A DNA stretch of 64,000 nucleotides from Micromonospora sp. FIMYZ51 (GTDB taxonomy: Bacteria; Actinomycetota; Actinomycetes; Mycobacteriales; Micromonosporaceae), in assembly GCF_038246755.1 (NCBI RefSeq), contig NZ_CP134706.1:1364001-1428000 (forward strand), given 5' to 3'. Within the stretch, counting starts at the first letter, position 1, and every line of letters begins with the position of its first letter. Shown one piece after another: positions 60,318 through 64,000 of the stretch. The position numbers and the translations under genes were made by a program. The notes under the pieces were generated by a model. That model searched no databases. It saw nothing but the letters and a program-made list of their open reading frames with translations, and was not told where the DNA came from.

Positions 60318-61089
60318 CCGTCAAGGAGCCCCGCACCAGGCTGTCCCCGGAGTGGGCGGTGTTGTTGTCGTACTGCTCGGCCGAGATGTCGACAACAGAG
60401 TACTGCCCGAGGTCGACGTTGGGCGGCAGCGGGAGCAACACGTCGGAGCCGGTGCCGAGCACGCCGATCGAGAACATCTCCATGTTCTGCGGGTTGATGA
60501 GCCAGACCTCGTAGTACCCCGGCACCGCCGGGAGATTCGCCACATGCAGGTGAAGCTCGCCGCTGTCAAGCACCCGGGCGTCTCCCCGGGCCTGCGGCGG
60601 GGTGCTGCCGTAGGCGACCAACGCAGCGCTGGCCAGCACCGTCTGCTGCTCCGGCGGGCCGGGCTCGGCCGAGCGCCCAGCCAGCACGGCGGCGGTGCCG
60701 ACCACCCCGAGGACGGCGGCGGCCACCGCCGTGACCACGGTCGTCGCCCAGCGCGGCACCCGTCGTGGCCGGACCTGTGCGGCCGGGCCGGCGGTGGTCG
60801 GGGCGCCACCGTCGCGGGGAGCGGGCGGTCGCTGCCGCCGGTCGGCAGTAAGCGCGGGCAGTTCCTGGGCGGCCCGGATCTCGGCGGTGATGCCCTGCCA
60901 GACGTGCTCCGGCGGGTCGGGCAGGTGGCGCAGCCCCTGGGTGGCGGCGCCGAGACCGGCGACGTGCCGCAGCTTCTCGAACTCCCCCCGGCAGTGCGAA
61001 CAGACGTCGAGGTGGCTGCGGTCGACCTCGTCCGCCTCGCTCTCACCGAGTGCCAGAAAGACCAGTCGATCGTGCTCCAGGTGCGGCAC
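60313..61089 (-). CDS. Anti-sigma factor (RskA-like) with zinc-anti-sigma motif
   Basis: 258 residues. HxxxCxxC is present at H26-C30-C33 (HLDVCSHC). A TM helix lies at ~116-138 (ATTVVTAVAAAVLGVVGTAAVLA). The external C-terminal domain (~150-258) is RskA-like (GELHLHVANLPAVPGYYEVWLINPQNM). It holds the sigma factor at the membrane until proteolysis releases it. The start overlaps the sigma gene by 47 bases. Confidence 0.88.
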   Translation of the reverse strand: MPHLEHDRLVFLALGESEADEVDRSHLDVCSHCRGEFEKLRHVAGLGAATQGLRHLPDPPEHVWQGITAEIRAAQELPALTADRRQRPPAPRDGGAPTTAGPAAQVRPRRVPRWATTVVTAVAAAVLGVVGTAAVLAGRSAEPGPPEQQTVLASAALVAYGSTPPQARGDARVLDSGELHLHVANLPAVPGYYEVWLINPQNMEMFSIGVLGTGSDVLLPLPPNVDLGQYSVVDISAEQYDNNTAHSGDSLVRGSLTG

Positions 61090-61690
61090 CGTCCACCTCC
61101 CATCTGCGCTTCAGGCTCGCCATGCCGCGGCGGATGTGACTCTTGACGGTACCGAGCGGCACTCCGGTCACCGCCGCGATCTGCTGGTGGGTCAGGTCGT
61201 CGAAGAACGCCAACTCCAGCATGCGTCGCTGGTCGGCGGGGAGCCGCGCGAGTTCGTCGGCGACCACCAGCCGGTCCACCACGACATCCGGGTCGGTCGC
61301 GGTGGCCGCCGGCTCGGGCAGCTGGCGTACCGCCTCGGTCACCCGGTTCTCCCGGGTCGCCGACCGCAGCCGGTCCACGACCTTGCGCCGGCCGATCCCG
61401 AGCAACCAACCGACCAGGGAGCCCTTGGTCGGATCGAAGGTGTCCCGGCCGAGCCAGGCGGCGACGAAGGTGGCCTGGGTGACGTCCTCCGCGTCGCTGC
61501 GATTGACCAGGGTGCTGGTGGCCAGATGGAGAACGGCGCGGCCGTAGCGGTCGTACGCCTCGCGTAACGCCAGTTCGTCGCCGTGGCGGAACCGGTCGGC
61601 GAGGTCGTCCTCGGGTGTTCCCGGCTCCGGCCGGGTCCCGGTCACGGGACAGTTCGCCTGGTTGGGGGCATGCCCGACTGTAGCTCGCAC
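61043..61690 (-). CDS. ECF sigma factor (SigK-like)
   Basis: 215 residues. GTG at 61690 follows AGAGGGG. Region 2 (NRSDAEDVTQATFVAAWLGR, WLLGIGRRKVVDRLR) and region 4 (DLTHQQIAAVTGVPLGTVKSH) are intact. It is paired with the RskA-like anti-sigma. SigK/RskA systems respond to redox or envelope stress in mycobacteria. The divergent DUF4397 surface protein and sortase are candidate targets. Confidence 0.88.
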   Translation of the reverse strand: MRATVGHAPNQANCPVTGTRPEPGTPEDDLADRFRHGDELALREAYDRYGRAVLHLATSTLVNRSDAEDVTQATFVAAWLGRDTFDPTKGSLVGWLLGIGRRKVVDRLRSATRENRVTEAVRQLPEPAATATDPDVVVDRLVVADELARLPADQRRMLELAFFDDLTHQQIAAVTGVPLGTVKSHIRRGMASLKRRWEVDGAAPGARSTGLSGTR

Positions 61691-61874
61691 CGGTGCCGTC
61701 CCCTCTGTCAGCCCAGTAGCTCCTCGACCTCACTTCGTCGGCAACCCGTCCGCCGGATGCAGTCGGAACGAAGAAAAGAAAGTCCCATCCAGTCGCATCC
61801 AGGCGGCGACCTGCCGGCGTAACTCGGGGTGCCAGCAACACCAACGAACCAGTACGAACCATCAGGAGGCAGAC

Positions 61875-62705
61875 ATGCGGTTCGGGTACCTTCGCCGGAT
61901 TGCCGCCGGTGGCGCGGTCGCCGCGCTGACCCTGGTCGGCACCGGCATCGCGACGGCGACTCCCGCGTACGCCGCCAGCTCGAAGGTCTCCGTCGTGCAC
62001 GGCATCCCGGACACTCCGGTCGACGTGTACGTGAACGGTGAGAAGACGCTTGAGAACTTCGCGCCCGGCGACGTGGCCGGCCCGCTGGACCTGGCGGAGG
62101 GCGCGTACGACATCGCCCTGACCAAGCCCGGCGAGCCGCTCGATGCGGCCATCCTCACCGTGGACGACGCCGAGGTGCCGGGCGGGGCGAACATCAGCCT
62201 CGCCGCCCACCTCGACGCCGAGGGCCAGCCCAAGATCACTCCGTTCGTCAACGACACCGCGAAGCTCGACGCCGGTAAGGCCCGGCTGATCGTCCGGCAC
62301 ACCGCCGCCGCCCCGGCAGTGGACGTGCGAGCCGGCGGCAGCCCGGTCTTCGAGGACCTGACCAACCCGAACGAGGCCAAGGCCGACGTGGACGCGGGCA
62401 GTGTCTCGGCGGACGTGGTGCTCGCCGGCACCGAGACGGTGGCGATCGGGCCGGCCGAGCTCAACCTGCGGGAGGGCACCGCGACGATCGTCTACGCCAT
62501 CGGCTCCGCCGAGGCGGAGAACCTGGCCGTCGTGGCGCAGACCATCACCGGCCTGCACTCGGCGCCCTCCGGCGTGCCGAGCGGCACCGGCGGGCAGGCC
62601 GACACCGGCCTGGGTGCCTGGTGGTACGCGCTGGCGGGCGCCGGGGTCCTGCTGCTGGTCGCGGGCGGGGCGCGGGCGGCGGTCGTCAGGTCCGGTCGTC
62701 GGTGA
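61875..62705 (+). CDS. DUF4397 surface protein with a sortase-like C-terminal signal
   Basis: 276 residues. ATG at 61875 follows AGGAGG. The signal peptide ends near AYAAS (~36). DUF4397 beta-rich repeats fill ~37-230 (VSVVHGIPDTPVDVYVNGEK, AKLIVRHTAAAPAVDVRAGG with small changes). The end has QADTG, then a TM helix (AWWYALAGAGVLLLVAGGA) and a basic tail, i.e. a sorting signal with a variant pentapeptide. It overlaps the sortase gene by GTGA. The likely role is a cell-wall-anchored surface protein. Confidence 0.85.
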   Translation: MRFGYLRRIAAGGAVAALTLVGTGIATATPAYAASSKVSVVHGIPDTPVDVYVNGEKTLENFAPGDVAGPLDLAEGAYDIALTKPGEPLDAAILTVDDAEVPGGANISLAAHLDAEGQPKITPFVNDTAKLDAGKARLIVRHTAAAPAVDVRAGGSPVFEDLTNPNEAKADVDAGSVSADVVLAGTETVAIGPAELNLREGTATIVYAIGSAEAENLAVVAQTITGLHSAPSGVPSGTGGQADTGLGAWWYALAGAGVLLLVAGGARAAVVRSGRR

Positions 62706-63367
62706 CCGTCGTCAACCGTGGGGCGCTGGCGGCGGTTGCCGCCGGCGCCGCCGCGCTCGCCGTCGCCGCCGTACTGGCCGTGGTGTCCCGGCCGGCGGGA
62801 GACGTCGGCGCCGAGCAGGCCGCCGCGCTGGCCGAGGCGAGTCCGTCGGTCGCCGGGACACCGGGCGCCGCACCGTCCGTGGCAGTGGCTCCCGGCACGC
62901 TTCCCGGCGACGCCGAAACGGTGCCTCCGGTCCGGCTGCGGATCCCCGGGATCAAGGTCGTCGCGCAGGTCAACCCCGTCGGCGTGAACGAGCGCACCGG
63001 GGAGTTCGAGGTGCCGCCCAGCGTGGACCAGATCGGCTGGTACCGCTACGGCCCCGGGCTGGCGGCCGAGACCGGCTCGGTGGTGATCGCCGGGCACGTG
63101 GACAGCGCGGAGCAGGGCAAGGGCGCCTTCTACCGGCTGCGTGAACTCGCCCCGGGCGACACCCTGACGGCCACCGGTGCGGACGGCGTCGAGCGGACCT
63201 ACCGGGTCGTGGCCCGGGAGGAGTACGACAAGACGAAGATCCCGCTGGAGCGTTACTTCGCCCGCGACGGTCGGCCCCGACTGACCCTGATCACCTGCGG
63301 CGGGCCGTTCGACGCCGAGGCCCGTCGGTACCGCGACAACATCGTCGTGACCGCCGAACCGGTCTGA
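62702..63367 (+). CDS. Class F-like sortase
   Basis: 221 residues. GTG at 62702 overlaps the DUF4397 stop. An N-terminal TM anchor (~8-28) and an Ala/Pro linker precede the sortase barrel. Catalytic residues are H132 (VIAGHVDS), C199 (LITCGGPFD) and an Arg near 209-211 (EARRYRDN). The short loop and sequence group it with class E/F actinobacterial sortases. The adjacent substrate carries QADTG rather than LPxTG, so recognition may be atypical. Confidence 0.88.
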   Translation: MTVVNRGALAAVAAGAAALAVAAVLAVVSRPAGDVGAEQAAALAEASPSVAGTPGAAPSVAVAPGTLPGDAETVPPVRLRIPGIKVVAQVNPVGVNERTGEFEVPPSVDQIGWYRYGPGLAAETGSVVIAGHVDSAEQGKGAFYRLRELAPGDTLTATGADGVERTYRVVAREEYDKTKIPLERYFARDGRPRLTLITCGGPFDAEARRYRDNIVVTAEPV

Positions 63368-63429
63368 CCTTTGGCATCCGGTTATCCGGTCTGCGGTCGG
63401 CGCGGGCGCGGTCGTTAGGCTGAACCGTG

Positions 63430-64000
63430 ATGGCTTACCTGGATCATGCCGCGACCACGCCGATGCTCGACGAGGCACTCGAGGCGTACGTCGCGACCGC
63501 CCGCGAGGTCGGCAACGCGTCCTCCCTGCACGCGTCCGGTCGGCGTGCCCGGCGGCGGGTGGAGGAGTCGCGGGAGCGGGTGGCCGCCGCGCTGGGCGCC
63601 CGACCGTCCGAGGTGATCTTCACCGGGGGCGGTACGGAAAGCGACAACCTCGCGGTGAAGGGCATCTTCTGGGCCCGCCGGGACGCCGACGCCCGCCGGG
63701 GCCGGGTGGTCTCCAGCGCCGTCGAGCACCACGCCGTGCTCGACGCGGTGGAGTGGCTGAGCCGGCACGAGGAGGCGGAGGTGGGCTGGCTGCCGGTCGA
63801 CGGTGCCGGCCGGCTGGAACCCGACGCGCTCCGCACCGAACTGGCCGAGCACGGCGACCGGGTCGCCCTGATCACCGCGATGTGGGCAAACAACGAGGTC
63901 GGCACCGTGCAGCGGATCGGCGAGCTGGCCGCCGTGGCCACGGAGTACGGCGTGCCGTTTCACACCGACGCCATCCAGGCGGTCGGCCAGGTCCCGGTCG
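63430..64000 (+). CDS. Cysteine desulfurase (IscS/NifS-like), 3' end outside window
   Basis: 190 residues are visible from ATG at 63430. [20 protein letters not shown] is the family start. [10 protein letters not shown] binds the PLP phosphate, [10 protein letters not shown] follows, and [10 protein letters not shown] and [11 protein letters not shown] are the PLP-pocket segments (the Asp of HTDAxQ). The Schiff-base Lys and the catalytic Cys lie beyond the edge. It supplies sulfur for Fe-S clusters or tRNA thiolation; adjacency to etfBA and often to mnmA is common in actinobacteria. Confidence 0.9.
   Translation, partial: MAYLDHAATTPMLDEALEAYVATAREVGNASSLHASGRRARRRVEESRERVAAALGARPSEVIFTGGGTESDNLAVKGIFWARRDADARRGRVVSSAVEHHAVLDAVEWLSRHEEAEVGWLPVDGAGRLEPDALRTELAEHGDRVALITAMWANNEVGTVQRIGELAAVATEYGVPFHTDAIQAVGQVPV

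Noticed and set aside
61765..61784. ECF-type promoter (GGAAC...GTC) before the DUF4397 gene
   Set aside because: The spacer of 12 bases is too short for the usual GGAAC-N16-GTC arrangement.

Overview
The window is very GC-rich. It has frequent GTG and TTG starts, 4-base ATGA/GTGA overlaps between co-transcribed genes, many secreted ricin-lectin-tailed glycosidases, a PknG-type kinase and short GGGCCC/TTAAC intergenic repeats. Together these point to a filamentous actinomycete of the Micromonosporaceae, most likely Micromonospora or a close relative. The genus call is an inference; no rRNA or tRNA gene is visible.

Region by region. At 1-5.5 kb a NUDIX hydrolase faces a two-gene module: a Trypco1-like small protein, then a 1455-residue trypsin / STAND NTPase / WD40 protein. 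At 5.5-18 kb is a plant-polysaccharide island: a secreted PQQ-type sugar dehydrogenase, a GH10 xylanase, a GH5 cellulase, a beta-helix GH141-like enzyme and a GH43 arabinosidase. Most carry ricin/CBM13 tails, and an HrtBA-like ABC exporter with its TetR regulator is inserted among them. At 18-20 kb are a lipoprotein and a DHA2 drug exporter. At 20.3-28.5 kb, on the minus strand, is a tightly packed six-gene operon: trypsin-like protease, PknG-like kinase, VWA protein, four-TM GlnX-like sensor, solute-binding lipoprotein and a second Trypco1 protein. It is the most interesting system here. At 28.5-30.2 kb are a TetR, a Gdx-type SMR exporter and an SDR with a TetR-type operator. At 30.4-32 kb is a sigma factor fused through an anti-sigma-like zinc motif and a TM helix to an AbfB sugar-binding domain.

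From 32 to 50 kb follow DUF72, a GH16 glucanase, a Clp-N/HTH regulator with two perfect dyads on its promoter, GNAT, TetR/DCC/membrane genes, NagZ with a divergent ROK regulator, ABC transporters, ribokinase, a GlxA-type regulator and a rhodanese. Several minisatellites and short interspersed repeats punctuate this part. From 50 to 64 kb are a Tat-exported amidase with a small partner, two DUF6232 paralogues, enoyl-CoA hydratase, a ThDP-dependent acetolactate-synthase-like enzyme, PLDc_N and DUF202 membrane proteins, GNAT, etfBA, a SigK/RskA-like sigma/anti-sigma pair, a DUF4397 surface protein with its class-F-like sortase, and the start of a cysteine desulfurase.

How parts may work together. 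The secreted glycosidases release sugars from xylan, arabinan, cellulose and beta-glucan. LacI-type palindromes before GH10, GH43 and GH16, and the membrane sigma factor with an arabinan-type lectin domain, are plausible sensors for that regulon. The kinase operon looks like an elaborated version of the mycobacterial pknG-glnX-glnH nutrient relay, with a protease/VWA/Trypco1 arm added.
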